From assembly GCA_949291945.1 (NCBI GenBank), contig CASEXH010000001.1, forward strand, positions 208,240-272,239: a stretch of 64,000 bases of DNA, given 5' to 3'. Of the stretch, positions 25,734-35,817 are shown one piece after another (within the stretch, counting starts at the first letter, position 1; each line of letters starts with the position of its first letter). This DNA comes from an uncultured Bacillota bacterium (GTDB lineage: Bacteria > Bacillota > Clostridia > Lachnospirales > Lachnospiraceae). The position numbers were made by a program, and so were the translations under genes. The notes under the pieces are model-generated. The model searched no databases. It saw nothing but the letters and a program-made list of their open reading frames with translations, and was not told the origin of the DNA.

Positions 25734-26483
25734 CTACTTACTTAATCTCTGCCTTACGATCTCATAGGCCAGCACTCCCGCAGCTACAGAAGCATTTAAA
25801 GAGTCAATATCCCCCTTCATGGGGATAGAAGCAATGAAATCGCATGTTTCTTTCACCAGCTTAGACACACCCTGGCCCTCATTGCCGATGACCAGTCCTA
25901 TAGGTCCTTTCAAATCCAGGTCATACATCCGGGTACCACCCATATCTGCACAGACAAACCAGATTCCCTCTTTTTTCAGGCTTTCAATAGTTCTGGCAAT
26001 ATTGGTCACTTTTGCCACCGGAGTATAATTTAAAGCCCCTGCAGATGTCCTGACTACCACAGGAGTCAGTCCTGCCGCCCGGTTCTTGGAAATGATCACC
26101 CCGTGGGCCCCTGCCAGATTGGCCGTGCGGATAATGGCCCCCAGATTGTGTGGATCTTCAATATTATCCAGTATAAAAAGGAAAGGCGGTTCCCCTTTTT
26201 TTCTGGCAGCTTCCAGTATATCCTCCACCTGGGCATAGGCATAAGCTGCTGTCTGGGCGATGACTCCCTGATGTATCCCTGTCTGAGACATCTGGTCCAA
26301 ACGTTCTTTTTTGACAAATTTTACGATCGTATTCTGCTTTTTTGCCTCCCGGAGAATGGTCCGCACCGGCCCGTCCTCACAGTGCTCCAGCACAAAAAGC
26401 TTATCTATCGTCCTGCCGGAACGAAAAGCCTCCAGCACTGCATTTCGTCCTTCAATATTACTTTCCTGGTACCTGTTCTCCAT
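25734..26483 (-). CDS. rlmB: 23S rRNA (Gm2251) 2'-O-methyltransferase RlmB
   Basis: A 249-residue SpoU/TrmH-family (SPOUT) methyltransferase that modifies the ribosomal P-loop of 23S rRNA. The N-terminal substrate-binding domain contains IEGRNAVLEAFRSGRTI. The catalytic trefoil-knot domain shows motif 1 LDNIEDPHNLGAIIRTA, motif 2 LVIGNEGQGVS and motif 3 IPMKGDIDSLNASVAAG. Its start lies inside the 3' end of mrnC (26-bp overlap). It precedes sigH by 14 bp within the cys operon. Confidence 0.94.
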   Translation of the reverse strand: MENRYQESNIEGRNAVLEAFRSGRTIDKLFVLEHCEDGPVRTILREAKKQNTIVKFVKKERLDQMSQTGIHQGVIAQTAAYAYAQVEDILEAARKKGEPPFLFILDNIEDPHNLGAIIRTANLAGAHGVIISKNRAAGLTPVVVRTSAGALNYTPVAKVTNIARTIESLKKEGIWFVCADMGGTRMYDLDLKGPIGLVIGNEGQGVSKLVKETCDFIASIPMKGDIDSLNASVAAGVLAYEIVRQRLSK

Positions 26484-26907
26484 CCTTTTCTCCTTCCTGA
26501 AGTCCCAGTTTCACCAGCTCCAGTATCCGCCCCCACTGTTCGGTAAGATACAGATATCCCATAAGAGCCTCAAAGCCTGTGGCCCTCCGGTAGTCGGACA
26601 TGGTGGCGTTTTTGGCCATGGTATAGGATTTAGCGTTTCTCCCCCTACGGAAGATCCCTATCTCTTGTTCTGTCAGACAGGGCTTCAGTTTTTCGATCAT
26701 TTCCGACTGGGCAGAAGCCTTCACCAGCCTGTTGGCTCTCTGGTTCAGTTTGTTTACCTGGGTATTTCCCTTTTCCACTAAAAGAGTACGGATCACCAGT
26801 TCATAAACTGCGTCTCCGATATAGGCCAGGGTCAGAGGCGAGTAAGTCCGGATATCCGGTGCCTCCAGCCCGAAAAGCTCCCTGAAATATTCTAAGCTCT
26901 TTTCCAT
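26458..26907 (-). CDS. mrnC: Mini-ribonuclease 3
   Basis: A 149-residue RNase III-like domain protein lacking the double-stranded RNA-binding domain. It matures 23S rRNA in Firmicutes. The RNase III signature is TLAYIGDAVYELVIRTLL, with the catalytic acidic residues in IGDAVYE and a further pair in FEALMGYLYLTEQ. RRGRNAKSYTMAKNATMSDYR is typical of MrnC. Overlaps both cysS (16 bp) and rlmB (26 bp), showing tight translational coupling in the operon. Confidence 0.93.
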   Translation of the reverse strand: MEKSLEYFRELFGLEAPDIRTYSPLTLAYIGDAVYELVIRTLLVEKGNTQVNKLNQRANRLVKASAQSEMIEKLKPCLTEQEIGIFRRGRNAKSYTMAKNATMSDYRRATGFEALMGYLYLTEQWGRILELVKLGLQEGEKDGEQVPGK

Positions 26908-28298
26908 TGCACGCCTTCTCTCGTATCTTTCAGAATGATTCCCATAGCCGCCAGCTGATCTCTGATCTCATCTGCCCGTTTGAAATTTTTCTCTTTTCTG
27001 GCCGCCTGGCGTTCAGCAATGAGTTTTTCCACATCTTCATCCAGCATTTCCTCTTCTTTATCCACCAAAAGTCCCAGAACATCGCTTAATTTCACGATAG
27101 TATCAAAGAGATACTGAACAAATGCCTTGCTGCTGTCTCCATTTCCATGAGTATTAGCAAATTTTACCAGTTCAAAGATAGATGCAATGGCATCTGCTGT
27201 ATTAAAATCATCTTCCATAGCTTCTTCATATTTTTTCACATACCTCTGAACTTCTTCAGTCAGTTTTATCTCCTCTTCAGTCATATCCTCACACTGAGCG
27301 GATTTTGTCAGACGTTTTAACTGGTCTGCACAGGTGATAATCCTGTCCAAAGCATTTTTAGAAGATTCCATCAGTTCTGCGCTGAAGTTCAGCGGACTTC
27401 TGTAGTGTGCATTCAGCATAAAGAAACGCAGGACCTGGAGGTCATACTTCTCACCGATTTCCCGGACAGTGAAGAAATTCCCCAAAGATTTAGACATTTT
27501 CCGGTTGTCGATATTCAGGAAAGCATTGTGCATCCAGTATCTGGCAAAAGTCTTGCCATTGCAGCACTCAGACTGGGCGATCTCATTTTCATGGTGAGGA
27601 AAGATCAGATCCTCTCCTCCTGCATGGATATCGATTTCTTCTCCCAGATATTTTTTAGACATCACAGAACACTCGATATGCCAGCCGGGACGTCCTTCTC
27701 CCCAGGGAGAAACCCAGTAAGGCTCTCCTTCTTTTTTGGGTTTCCACAAAACGAAGTCCAGTGGATCCTCTTTCTGGTCTTCTCCGGAAACCTGAAGAGA
27801 GCGGAATCCGGATTGGAGGTCTTCCAGATTCTTATGGGAAAGCTTCCCATATTCTTTAAAATTCTTTACCCGGAAATATACAGTGCCGTTGACTTCATAG
27901 GCAAAGCCTTTGTCGATCAAAGTCTGGATCATCTCGATCATGCCGTCGATTTCCTGGGTAGCCAGAGGATGGGTGGTAGCCGGTTTTACATTCATATCTG
28001 CCATATCCTTTTTGCATTCTTTAATATAACGGGTGGAAATTTCTTCAGCGCTGACTCCTTCTTCAATAGCCTTGGCAATGATCTTATCATCTACATCTGT
28101 GAAGTTCGATACATAATTGACTTCATAGCCTTTGTACTCCATGTATCTGCGCACAGTGTCAAAAACAATCATGGGCCTGGCATTTCCGATATGGATAAAG
28201 TTATAGACCGTAGGCCCGCATACATACATTTTCACCTTTCCCTCTTCCAGAGGAATAAATTCTTCCTTTCTCTTTGTCAGGGTGTTGTAGATCTTCAT
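26892..28298 (-). CDS. cysS: Cysteinyl-tRNA synthetase
   Basis: A 468-residue class Ia synthetase charging tRNA-Cys. The HIGH motif appears as [10 protein letters not shown] near residue 34. The zinc ligands include Cys28 (YVCGPTVYN), a Cys in HIECSVM and His-Glu in [21 protein letters not shown] is near residue 270. The C-terminal helical anticodon-binding region is complete. The ATG at 28298 overlaps the cysE stop by 4 bp. Transcription is controlled by the Cys T-box upstream of cysE. Confidence 0.97.
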   Translation of the reverse strand: MKIYNTLTKRKEEFIPLEEGKVKMYVCGPTVYNFIHIGNARPMIVFDTVRRYMEYKGYEVNYVSNFTDVDDKIIAKAIEEGVSAEEISTRYIKECKKDMADMNVKPATTHPLATQEIDGMIEMIQTLIDKGFAYEVNGTVYFRVKNFKEYGKLSHKNLEDLQSGFRSLQVSGEDQKEDPLDFVLWKPKKEGEPYWVSPWGEGRPGWHIECSVMSKKYLGEEIDIHAGGEDLIFPHHENEIAQSECCNGKTFARYWMHNAFLNIDNRKMSKSLGNFFTVREIGEKYDLQVLRFFMLNAHYRSPLNFSAELMESSKNALDRIITCADQLKRLTKSAQCEDMTEEEIKLTEEVQRYVKKYEEAMEDDFNTADAIASIFELVKFANTHGNGDSSKAFVQYLFDTIVKLSDVLGLLVDKEEEMLDEDVEKLIAERQAARKEKNFKRADEIRDQLAAMGIILKDTREGVQWKRA

Positions 28299-29047
28299 GA
28301 ATTTTCTCCTTTTCTCATTGCATTTTCCAATTCTAATCTGTGCTCCTGCTCAGCCTTCTCTCTGGCCCTGCGGCACATTTCTTCTTTTTCTCTCATATCC
28401 TGGAGTTCGTAATTCATCTTCTGGAGTTCTGAACGAAGCTTTTCATTTTCCTTCTGCAGGATATGGATATCGTCCAATGTAGGATCCGGCAGATGTACCT
28501 GGTCCATATCCACTCTGGGGACTTTCTTATTTTCTCTTTTTACCACTCTTCCCGGAACTCCCACTACGGTACAGTTAGGCGGCACCTCCTCCAATACCAC
28601 GCTGCCAGCGCCAATCTTGGAATTTTCCCCAATAGTAAAAGATCCCAGGATCTTGGCCCCTGCGCTGACCATTACATTGTCCTTCAGGGTAGGGTGACGC
28701 TTTCCTGTCTCTTTTCCTGTTCCTCCCAGAGTCACTCCCTGGTACAGGGTCACATTATCGCCGATAATGGCCGTCTCTCCTATGATTACTCCGGCCCCGT
28801 GGTCGATAAATAATCCTTTTCCTATTTTTGCCCCGGGATGGATTTCAATACCTGTTTTTCTGGCTGCTCTCTGAGAAATCCATCTAGCCAGAAAGTAATG
28901 GCCCTTTTCATATAGTTTATGAGCCCTCCTGTATTGGATCATTACCCGGAAACTAGGATACAACAGTACCTCAAGAGGAGACTTTATAGCCGGGTCCCGT
29001 TCCTGGATCACCTGAAATTCTTCTCTAATATGTCCGATAAACCCCAT
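28295..29047 (-). CDS. cysE: Serine O-acetyltransferase
   Basis: Makes O-acetylserine from serine and acetyl-CoA, the first step of cysteine synthesis. A 250-residue protein with the left-handed beta-helix hexapeptide repeats typical of SATs, seen in [20 protein letters not shown] and [20 protein letters not shown]. The tail differs from most SATs: after about residue 190 it continues with a charged region ([20 protein letters not shown] and on) predicted as a coiled coil of about 50 residues. This could add an oligomerisation or partner-binding handle. It is first gene of the cys operon and sits behind the T-box. Confidence 0.94.
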   Translation of the reverse strand: MGFIGHIREEFQVIQERDPAIKSPLEVLLYPSFRVMIQYRRAHKLYEKGHYFLARWISQRAARKTGIEIHPGAKIGKGLFIDHGAGVIIGETAIIGDNVTLYQGVTLGGTGKETGKRHPTLKDNVMVSAGAKILGSFTIGENSKIGAGSVVLEEVPPNCTVVGVPGRVVKRENKKVPRVDMDQVHLPDPTLDDIHILQKENEKLRSELQKMNYELQDMREKEEMCRRAREKAEQEHRLELENAMRKGENS

Positions 29048-29091
29048 TTTCTCACCTCAATCCTAAAACTTATTTTCTGCTATCCGTCAAA

Positions 29092-29115
29092 ACCTATGGC
29101 CTCTCTGCCATAGGT
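29092..29115 (-). other. Stable hairpin in the cysE 5' leader
   Basis: ACCTATGGC (29092-29100) and GCCATAGGT (29107-29115) form a perfect 9-bp stem with a 6-nt loop, between the T-box terminator and the cysE ribosome site. There is no T-run. It may stabilise the processed leader. Confidence 0.5.
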
Positions 29116-29153
29116 AAACGCCTCCGGGGCAGCAGTTCTATTTTCTTTTCAAA

Positions 29154-29409
29154 AAGAAAGTCCCTATATCCCAAGGGACATAGAGACGAATATTTCCGCG
29201 GTTCCACTCTACTTGAAGACAAAGGTCTTCCGCTTATCACCCCGTAACGCTGGTCTGCGTGTCCGGCTGTGTTCTGATAAGACAGTCACCGGACCGGCTC
29301 CCGAATGCACTTTCCCGGATTTCTCTATAAAAGGGCTTTCAGCCGGCGGCCCCTTCTCTCTGGATAAATCATACCCGGTACTCTTTTCGTTCCAAGCCTT
29401 TCCATATCT
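29154..29409 (-). promoter_or_regulatory. T-box riboswitch, tRNA-Cys specific
   Basis: Leader RNA that reads uncharged tRNA-Cys and switches the cysE-cysS-mrnC-rlmB-sigH operon on. On the minus strand it contains the T-box AGAGTGGAACCGCGGAAAT (29211-29193) and a terminator stem GTCCC...GGGAC followed by TTTCTTTTT (29180-29154). The specifier region reads GTGCAT with TGC at 29309-29307. The TGGA bulge would pair with the UCCA end of tRNA-Cys, whose discriminator is U, agreeing with the specifier and the downstream genes. Confidence 0.92.
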
Positions 29410-29415
29410 TCTATT

Positions 29416-29444
29416 AGTTTATTCATAAATCCCAGGTTTGTCAA
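29416..29444 (-). promoter_or_regulatory. Promoter of the cys T-box operon
   Basis: TTGACA (29444-29439) and TAAACT (29421-29416) on the minus strand with a 17-bp spacer, placing the start a few bases before the T-box stem I. Confidence 0.75.
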
Positions 29445-29482
29445 TAGGAAAACCATTGGAAACCTGCCCCAGCCCGTACATA

Positions 29483-29521
29483 AAAAAAGGAAGCCCTGAC
29501 CTTTTACGGAAAGGACTCCCT
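29483..29521 (-). terminator. Terminator of gdhA
   Basis: On the minus strand, GGGAGTCCTTT / AAAAGG...GGGCTTCC can form an imperfect stem followed by TTTTTTTAT. It lies about 70 bp past the gdhA stop and just upstream of the cys operon promoter. Confidence 0.6.
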
Positions 29522-29588
29522 CTTCTCTATATCCAGAATGCGGAGGATACAGTGTACGAATGTATTACCTAATACATTTTTTACAATA

Positions 29589-30941
<1,353 letters not shown>

Positions 30942-30964
30942 TCACATTTTTTACTCTGTGATGT

Positions 30965-30993
30965 ATTATAAAGCCTTTATCGATATTTTGCAA
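30965..30993 (-). promoter_or_regulatory. Promoter of gdhA
   Basis: TTGCAA (30993-30988) and TATAAT (30970-30965) on the minus strand with a 17-bp spacer, about 42 nt from the gdhA start. The rest of the 264-bp gap towards ispF is AT-rich with no gene recognised. Confidence 0.8.
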
Positions 30994-31187
30994 GATTATT
31001 TTTCCATTCCTGCATATTTTTTAATTATACCTGTTATTCCAGATTATTATATTGTTTTTTTGAATCCTTTTCCTTTTTTTGTTTCATTTCCTTTATTCCT
31101 GTAAATCAGAACTATCAAAAAGTGTCCTGAGCTGCAATTACGGCCTCATCTTCTGAAGACCGCAGCCGGTGATCTTCCCGTTCCAGA

Positions 31188-31745
31188 TCAGTTTTCCTGT
31201 TCTTCCGGGACCTGCTGCCTGCAGCAGCCCTGGCAGGAAGGCATGCTCCTGTCATCTCCCATCAGATCCCGGACACTGGTAAGGGCGCACACCGCATGGG
31301 CGGAGATTCCCTCCATACTGCCGGTAAATCCCAGCCCTTCCTCTGTAGTGGCCTTAATATTCACCTGATTTTCCTCCAGGTGAAGAGCCTGGGCCACATT
31401 TTGGATCATCGTGTCTATATAGGGGAGCAGTTTCGGCTTCTGAGCAATGATAGTTGCGTCAATGTTATTAATTACATACATATTTTCTTCCAGAAGTTTT
31501 CCCACATGCTGAAGAAGAAGGATACTGGAAATACCCTTATACTTTGGATCTGTATCCGGAAAATGTCTTCCGATATCCCGAAGAGCCGCTGCTCCCAGCA
31601 GGGCATCCATAATAGCATGGACTACCACATCTGCGTCAGAGTGGCCCAGCAGTCCCTTATCCCAGGGGATATTCACTCCCCCCAGGATCAGGTCTCTTCC
31701 CTCTGTCAGTTTATGGACGTCATATCCCATTCCAACCCGTATCAT
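31188..31745 (-). CDS. ispF: 2-C-methyl-D-erythritol 2,4-cyclodiphosphate synthase with Cys-rich tail
   Basis: MEP-pathway enzyme that cyclises CDP-methylerythritol phosphate in isoprenoid synthesis. Metal ligands are visible in GYDVHKL (Asp8, His10) and [10 protein letters not shown] (His42). [20 protein letters not shown] is the C-terminal signature. IspF normally ends near residue 157. Here about 25 further residues follow, containing [10 protein letters not shown] with three cysteines, which could bind metal. The ATG follows the copA stop by 10 bp, so it is probably cotranscribed with csoR-copA. Confidence 0.94.
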   Translation of the reverse strand: MIRVGMGYDVHKLTEGRDLILGGVNIPWDKGLLGHSDADVVVHAIMDALLGAAALRDIGRHFPDTDPKYKGISSILLLQHVGKLLEENMYVINNIDATIIAQKPKLLPYIDTMIQNVAQALHLEENQVNIKATTEEGLGFTGSMEGISAHAVCALTSVRDLMGDDRSMPSCQGCCRQQVPEEQEN

Positions 31746-31755
31746 AGTCTGTCTC

Positions 31756-31959
31756 CTACTCTACAGATACGACTTCGTATCCGGCATCCACCACAGCTTT
31801 TGTCAGGTCTTCTTTGCTTACAGAATCCGGAGCCTCAACATAGGCTTCCTTTTTTTCCAGATTTACTTCCGCCTTTACACCTTCAATACCATTTAAGGCT
31901 TTTGTCACTGCTGCCTGGCAGTGAGGGCACATCATACCTTCAATCTTCATTGTATACAT
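31756..31959 (-). CDS. copZ: Nested CopZ-like copper chaperone from internal start in copA
   Basis: Within copA and in the same frame, AAGGAGG (31974-31968) lies 8 nt before ATG at 31959. Initiation there would give 67 residues, [14 protein letters not shown] to [12 protein letters not shown], a complete HMA domain and the usual length of CopZ chaperones. The metal-binding CxxC is CPHC. The segment just before it in copA is a hydrophilic linker, so the domain need not depend on the pump. This suggests an old copA-copZ gene pair that was fused yet kept the second start. The product is inferred, not demonstrated. Confidence 0.6.
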   Translation of the reverse strand: MYTMKIEGMMCPHCQAAVTKALNGIEGVKAEVNLEKKEAYVEAPDSVSKEDLTKAVVDAGYEVVSVE

Positions 31960-34335
31960 ATTCATTTCCTCCTTATTATCAGCCGCTTTTGCGGCAGTAT
32001 TTACTGTCTGTTCTGTATTTACTTCTACAGACCGGATATTTTCTTCCTGCTGAGGCTTTTTCAACACGTGGAAAAATCTCAATCTGAGAGCGTTGGATAC
32101 TACAAAAAGGCTGCTGAGGCTCATAGCTGCTGCCCCGAACATAGGGCTCAGCTTCAGGCCAAACGCTGTGTAGAAGACTCCGGCTGCCAGAGGGATCCCG
32201 CAGACATTGTAAAAAAATGCCCAGAATAGATTCTCCTTGATATTCCGGATCACCGCCTTGCTCAGCCCGACAGCAGTCACCACATCCAGGAGATCATTCT
32301 TCATCAGAACGATATCTGCGCTTTCAATTGCCACATCTGTGCCTGCCCCAATGGCGATACCTACATCTGCTCTGGCCAGAGCCGGGGCGTCGTTGATCCC
32401 GTCTCCCACCATAGCCACTTTCCGGCCGCTTTCCTGTAGCTTCGCCACTTCTCTTTCCTTATCCTGGGGAAGGACCTCAGCAATGACAGTATCAATATCC
32501 AGCTGCCGCTGAATGGCTTTTGCAGTCCTTTCATTATCTCCTGTAAGCATGATAACCTGAATCCCCATTTTTTTCAACTCTCGGATAGCCTGTGCGCTGG
32601 TAGGTTTCACCACGTCTGCCGCTCCGATCACGCCCAGAAGCTCCTTTTCAGCAGCGAAAAGCAAGGGGGTTTTCCCCTCTCCTGTCAGGTTTTCCAGATA
32701 ATCTTCTATGCCGGCGCAGCTGATATTCTTTTCCTTCATCAGTCTGAGATTTCCTGCATAATATTTCTTTCCCTCAATGACCGCTTCTATACCCATACCG
32801 GCCACTGCGGAAAATTCTGAAGCTTCCGGAAGAGAGATATCTTCTTCTGCTGCTTTTGCAAGAACTGCCTCTGCTAAAGGATGTTCACTTTTCTTCTCCA
32901 TAGCAGCGGCGATCTTCAGCAATTCTGTACTGTCTGTCTTCACTCCATAGATATCTGTGACCACCGGTTTTCCCTGAGTAATGGTCCCTGTCTTATCCAG
33001 CACTACACTCTGGATATTGTGAGTAACTTCCAAAGCCTCTCCTGACTTGATCAGGATACCATTTTCCGCTCCTTTTCCTGTTCCTACCATAATAGCCACC
33101 GGAGTTGCCAGTCCCAGAGCGCAAGGGCAGGAAATAACCAGAACAGAGATGGCACAGGACAGGGCAAATTCAAAATCCGCACCTGACAGGATCCATACTA
33201 CAGCAGTGATAAGTGCAATGGTCATTACAATGGGCACGAAAACTCCTGCGATCTTATCTGCGATTTTTGCAATAGGCGCCTTGCTGGCGCTGGCATCCTC
33301 CACCAGATGTATGATCTGAGAAAAAGTAGTATCATCTCCTACCTTTGAAGCTTTCATGCGGAAGAAACCAGCCTTATTCATGGTAGCAGCGATCACCTGA
33401 TCTCCCGGCATCTTCTGGACGGGAATACTCTCTCCTGTAATAGCCGCCTCGTCGATGCTGGTAGTTCCCTCCAGCACCACGCCATCGGCAGGAACACTGC
33501 TTCCCGGCTTTACCTGGAGAATGTCACCGATCTGGATCTCTTCCGCAGGGATCTCCACTACGCCTCCGCTGCGCTCTACAAAAGCTGTCTTCGGCGCCAG
33601 GTCCATCAATTTATTGATGGCTTCACTGGTCTTTCCCTTAGACCGGGCCTCCAGATATTTTCCGATGTTGATCAGAGCCAGGATCATCACCGCCGATTCA
33701 AAATACAGATCATGAAGATACCGGTTTACCAGATCCAGATCCTGTACCCCCAGTCCATACCCCATACGGTAAATGGCAAAAATGCCATATACCAGAGAAG
33801 CCGTGGAGCCTACGGCAATCAAGGTATCCATATTGGGGGCTCCATGGAATAAGGTGCTGAATCCCTTGGTATAATAAGCCCTGTTAATATAGATCACCGG
33901 GATACACAGCAGAAACTGGGTCATGGCAAATCCCACTGCATTTACTGTACCGTGGAGAAATCCGGGAAGAGGCAGTCCGATCATATGCCCCATGGAGACA
34001 TACATCAGAGGGATCAGAAAAATAAAAGACCAGATGGTCCGTTTCTTCATATATTCCAAGTGTTCCTTTACCGGATCAGTTCCTTCTTCCCGGGTTTTTT
34101 GCTTCCCGGAAGAAGTTTCTTTTTTCCCCTGGACGCTTGCCCCGTATCCCGCATGGACCACCGCATCTATGATCCCCTGTTCCTGGATCACTGCATCGTT
34201 AAATTCTACCTGCATGCTGTTGGTCAGGAGATTCACACTGACCTCCTTCACCCCTTCCAGCTTACTGACACATTTTTCCACTCTGGAGGAGCAGGCAGAA
34301 CAGGTCATTCCTGTCACGTCAAACTTTTCCTTCAT
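31756..34335 (-). CDS. copA: Copper-exporting P1B-type ATPase, HMA domains at both ends
   Basis: An 859-residue membrane pump that exports Cu(I). The N-terminal heavy-metal-binding domain has [16 protein letters not shown] at residues 7-22. The actuator loop has TGES. The intramembrane site is [16 protein letters not shown]. The phosphorylation site is [23 protein letters not shown] and [17 protein letters not shown] complete the P and N domains. After the last helices and a polar linker of about 33 residues, a second HMA domain ([11 protein letters not shown]) ends the protein. A perfect ribosome site before that domain suggests separate synthesis of a CopZ-like chaperone. It follows csoR by 12 bp. 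Confidence 0.96.
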   Translation of the reverse strand: MKEKFDVTGMTCSACSSRVEKCVSKLEGVKEVSVNLLTNSMQVEFNDAVIQEQGIIDAVVHAGYGASVQGKKETSSGKQKTREEGTDPVKEHLEYMKKRTIWSFIFLIPLMYVSMGHMIGLPLPGFLHGTVNAVGFAMTQFLLCIPVIYINRAYYTKGFSTLFHGAPNMDTLIAVGSTASLVYGIFAIYRMGYGLGVQDLDLVNRYLHDLYFESAVMILALINIGKYLEARSKGKTSEAINKLMDLAPKTAFVERSGGVVEIPAEEIQIGDILQVKPGSSVPADGVVLEGTTSIDEAAITGESIPVQKMPGDQVIAATMNKAGFFRMKASKVGDDTTFSQIIHLVEDASASKAPIAKIADKIAGVFVPIVMTIALITAVVWILSGADFEFALSCAISVLVISCPCALGLATPVAIMVGTGKGAENGILIKSGEALEVTHNIQSVVLDKTGTITQGKPVVTDIYGVKTDSTELLKIAAAMEKKSEHPLAEAVLAKAAEEDISLPEASEFSAVAGMGIEAVIEGKKYYAGNLRLMKEKNISCAGIEDYLENLTGEGKTPLLFAAEKELLGVIGAADVVKPTSAQAIRELKKMGIQVIMLTGDNERTAKAIQRQLDIDTVIAEVLPQDKEREVAKLQESGRKVAMVGDGINDAPALARADVGIAIGAGTDVAIESADIVLMKNDLLDVVTAVGLSKAVIRNIKENLFWAFFYNVCGIPLAAGVFYTAFGLKLSPMFGAAAMSLSSLFVVSNALRLRFFHVLKKPQQEENIRSVEVNTEQTVNTAAKAADNKEEMNMYTMKIEGMMCPHCQAAVTKALNGIEGVKAEVNLEKKEAYVEAPDSVSKEDLTKAVVDAGYEVVSVE

Positions 34336-34347
34336 AGCATTGCCCTC

Positions 34348-34608
34348 CTATAATATCTTTCCAAGCATGGCTACCAGCTCGTCTACTTTTTCCTCCCGCT
34401 CCTCATCTGTCTTAGCCCCTGTTACACAGCTTTTCAAATGAGCCGTAAGGATTTCCTTATTGGCCTTGTTTAAAATGGCTTCTGTGGCCATCAGCTGCTG
34501 GGAAATATCCATACAGTACCGGTCCTCCTCCACCATTTTCAAAATGCCGTCTATCTGTCCTCTGGCTGTCTTCAGCAGCCGGTTGATCTTTGTTTTATCT
34601 GCTTTCAT
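34348..34608 (-). CDS. csoR: CsoR-type copper-sensing repressor
   Basis: An 86-residue all-helical repressor of the CsoR/RcnR family. KINRLLKTARGQIDGILKM is the DNA-binding first helix. Ligands for Cu(I) are seen as Cys in DRYCMDISQQL and His-x3-Cys in TAHLKSCVTG, the Cys-His-Cys set of copper sensors (formaldehyde and sulfur sensors differ). Binding Cu(I) should release the operator and derepress csoR-copA. It is first in the operon, directly behind a candidate operator. Confidence 0.92.
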   Translation of the reverse strand: MKADKTKINRLLKTARGQIDGILKMVEEDRYCMDISQQLMATEAILNKANKEILTAHLKSCVTGAKTDEEREEKVDELVAMLGKIL

Positions 34609-34620
34609 TTCCTCTTCTCC

Positions 34621-34640
34621 CTACACCCCAGGGGGGTATT
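34621..34640 (-). promoter_or_regulatory. Candidate CsoR operator
   Basis: On the minus strand ATACCCCCCTGGGGTGTAG is an interrupted palindrome with a G/C core flanked by TA, the form of CsoR sites. It lies between the -10 and the csoR ribosome site, where bound repressor would block transcription. Confidence 0.7.
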
Positions 34641-34655
34641 ATTCTTGACGAAATT

Positions 34656-34684
34656 AGTATAGCATACAAAAAAGAGAAAAGCAA
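34656..34684 (-). promoter_or_regulatory. Promoter of csoR-copA
   Basis: TTGCTT (34684-34679) and TATACT (34661-34656) on the minus strand with a 17-bp spacer, about 15 bp upstream of the candidate operator. Confidence 0.65.
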
Positions 34685-34731
34685 GCGCTTTTCCCCTTTT
34701 TAAAATGATAGTATTTACCAGTTTATAAATT

Positions 34732-35511
34732 TTATCCCAGGGCAACATCCAGGATCATCATCAGCACAAATCCTGCGGCAAATCCGATGGTCCCTATATT
34801 GCTGTGTTCCCCTTCGCTGGTTTCCGGGATCAGTTCTTCCACCACCACATAGATCATGGCCCCTGCGGCAAAGGCCAAAAGATAAGGAAGAAGGGGCTCT
34901 ATAAAACTAAATAAAAGTATGGTAAGCAAAGCTCCCAGGGGCTCTACTGCTCCGGAAAGCGCCCCGTAGAGAAAAGCCCTTCCTTTTCCCACCCTCTGTT
35001 CGCTTTTCAGGGGCAGAGAAATAATGGCTCCTTCCGGGAAATTCTGTATGGCGATTCCCACAGACAAAGCCATGGCTCCTGCCAGGGTGATCTGGGCGCT
35101 GTCCGCCAGCATTCCCGCAAACACCACTCCCACTGCCATTCCCTCAGGGAAGTTATGAAGGGTCACCGCCAGCACCAGCATGGTGGTCTTTTTCAGGTTG
35201 CTCTTTCGTCCTTCCGGTTTCGTCTCGCCCAGATGTAAATGGGGCACCAGACGGTCCATAGCCAGAAGAAAAAAAATCCCCAAAAGAAAACCTGCCGCCG
35301 CCGGAACGAAGGCAAATTTCCCCATAGAGCCTGACATATCCATAGCCGGGATCAGCAGAGACCACACAGAGGCCGCTACCATCACCCCGGAAGCAAATCC
35401 CAGAAGGCCTTTCTGGACAAGAGGCTTCAGTTCATTCTTCATAAAGAACACACTGGCAGAGCCCAGGCAGGTCCCAAGAAAAGGAATCATAATTCCGATA
35501 AAAAGTTCCAT
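34732..35511 (-). CDS. ZIP-family metal transporter
   Basis: A 259-residue polytopic membrane protein of the ZIP family, importing zinc and other divalent metals. Helix IV carries LAVTLHNFPEGMAVGVVF, with the His-Asn-x-x-Glu metal site, and helix V carries IAIQNFPEGAIISLPL. A short His-containing loop (VPHLHLGETKPEGRK) lies in the variable region. Eight helices are apparent. The start at 35511 (MELFIGIMI) was chosen for AAAGGAG at 8-9 nt. The frame stays open upstream through the dispersed repeat to 35568, but that extension is repeat sequence. It belongs to the GufA-like bacterial branch. Confidence 0.9.
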   Translation of the reverse strand: MELFIGIMIPFLGTCLGSASVFFMKNELKPLVQKGLLGFASGVMVAASVWSLLIPAMDMSGSMGKFAFVPAAAGFLLGIFFLLAMDRLVPHLHLGETKPEGRKSNLKKTTMLVLAVTLHNFPEGMAVGVVFAGMLADSAQITLAGAMALSVGIAIQNFPEGAIISLPLKSEQRVGKGRAFLYGALSGAVEPLGALLTILLFSFIEPLLPYLLAFAAGAMIYVVVEELIPETSEGEHSNIGTIGFAAGFVLMMILDVALG

Positions 35512-35521
35512 ATTCGTCTCC

Positions 35522-35596
35522 TTTATTCCTGCGAGCAACGAGCCAAGCGGGCATGCTTGCATGGCCATTTGGCGACTGCCGCAAGGGTCTTTGACT
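35522..35596 (+). repeat. Dispersed repeat, short form (copy 2)
   Basis: The core TTTATTCCTGCGAGCAACG through GCCGCAAGGGTCTTTGACT is continuous here, without the stem-loop module present in copies 1 and 3. One end touches the ribosome site of the ZIP transporter gene (read on the minus strand, AATAAAGGAG), so the element forms the gene's 5' leader. Confidence 0.85.
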
Positions 35597-35751
35597 GTCT
35601 TTTCTGTTTCCTTGGCTTACACCATGATATCATACTCTGGAACAAAACGCATGAACTTTTTGCTTTATGATTAGGATATGCAGATTTATAGGATTTGACT
35701 CAAAAAAGCTTTGTAACTTATGTTCAAATCTCTGTTCCTCATGCAAAAACA

Positions 35752-35780
35752 TTCCTTCCATGAAGGAAACGTGCTACAAT
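35752..35780 (+). promoter_or_regulatory. Promoter with palindromic operator of the DUF1648 gene
   Basis: TACAAT at 35775-35780 with a TGn extension is the likely -10. The perfect palindrome TTCCTTC-CAT-GAAGGAA (35752-35768) occupies the -35 position, where no good hexamer is seen. A repressor or activator site is likely; the regulator is unknown. Confidence 0.5.
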
Positions 35781-35817
35781 CTCCTTATTAGGAAGAAATT
35801 ATTCAGGAGGCGGGCTT

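Noticed and set aside
27405..28412. Long open frame opposite cysS and the 3' end of cysE
   Set aside because: It mirrors two well-conserved genes on the other strand, has no family similarity I recognise and no ribosome site.
35512..35568. N-terminal extension of the ZIP transporter
   Set aside because: The added 19 residues are repeat sequence, and the ATG at 35511 has a well-placed AAAGGAG.
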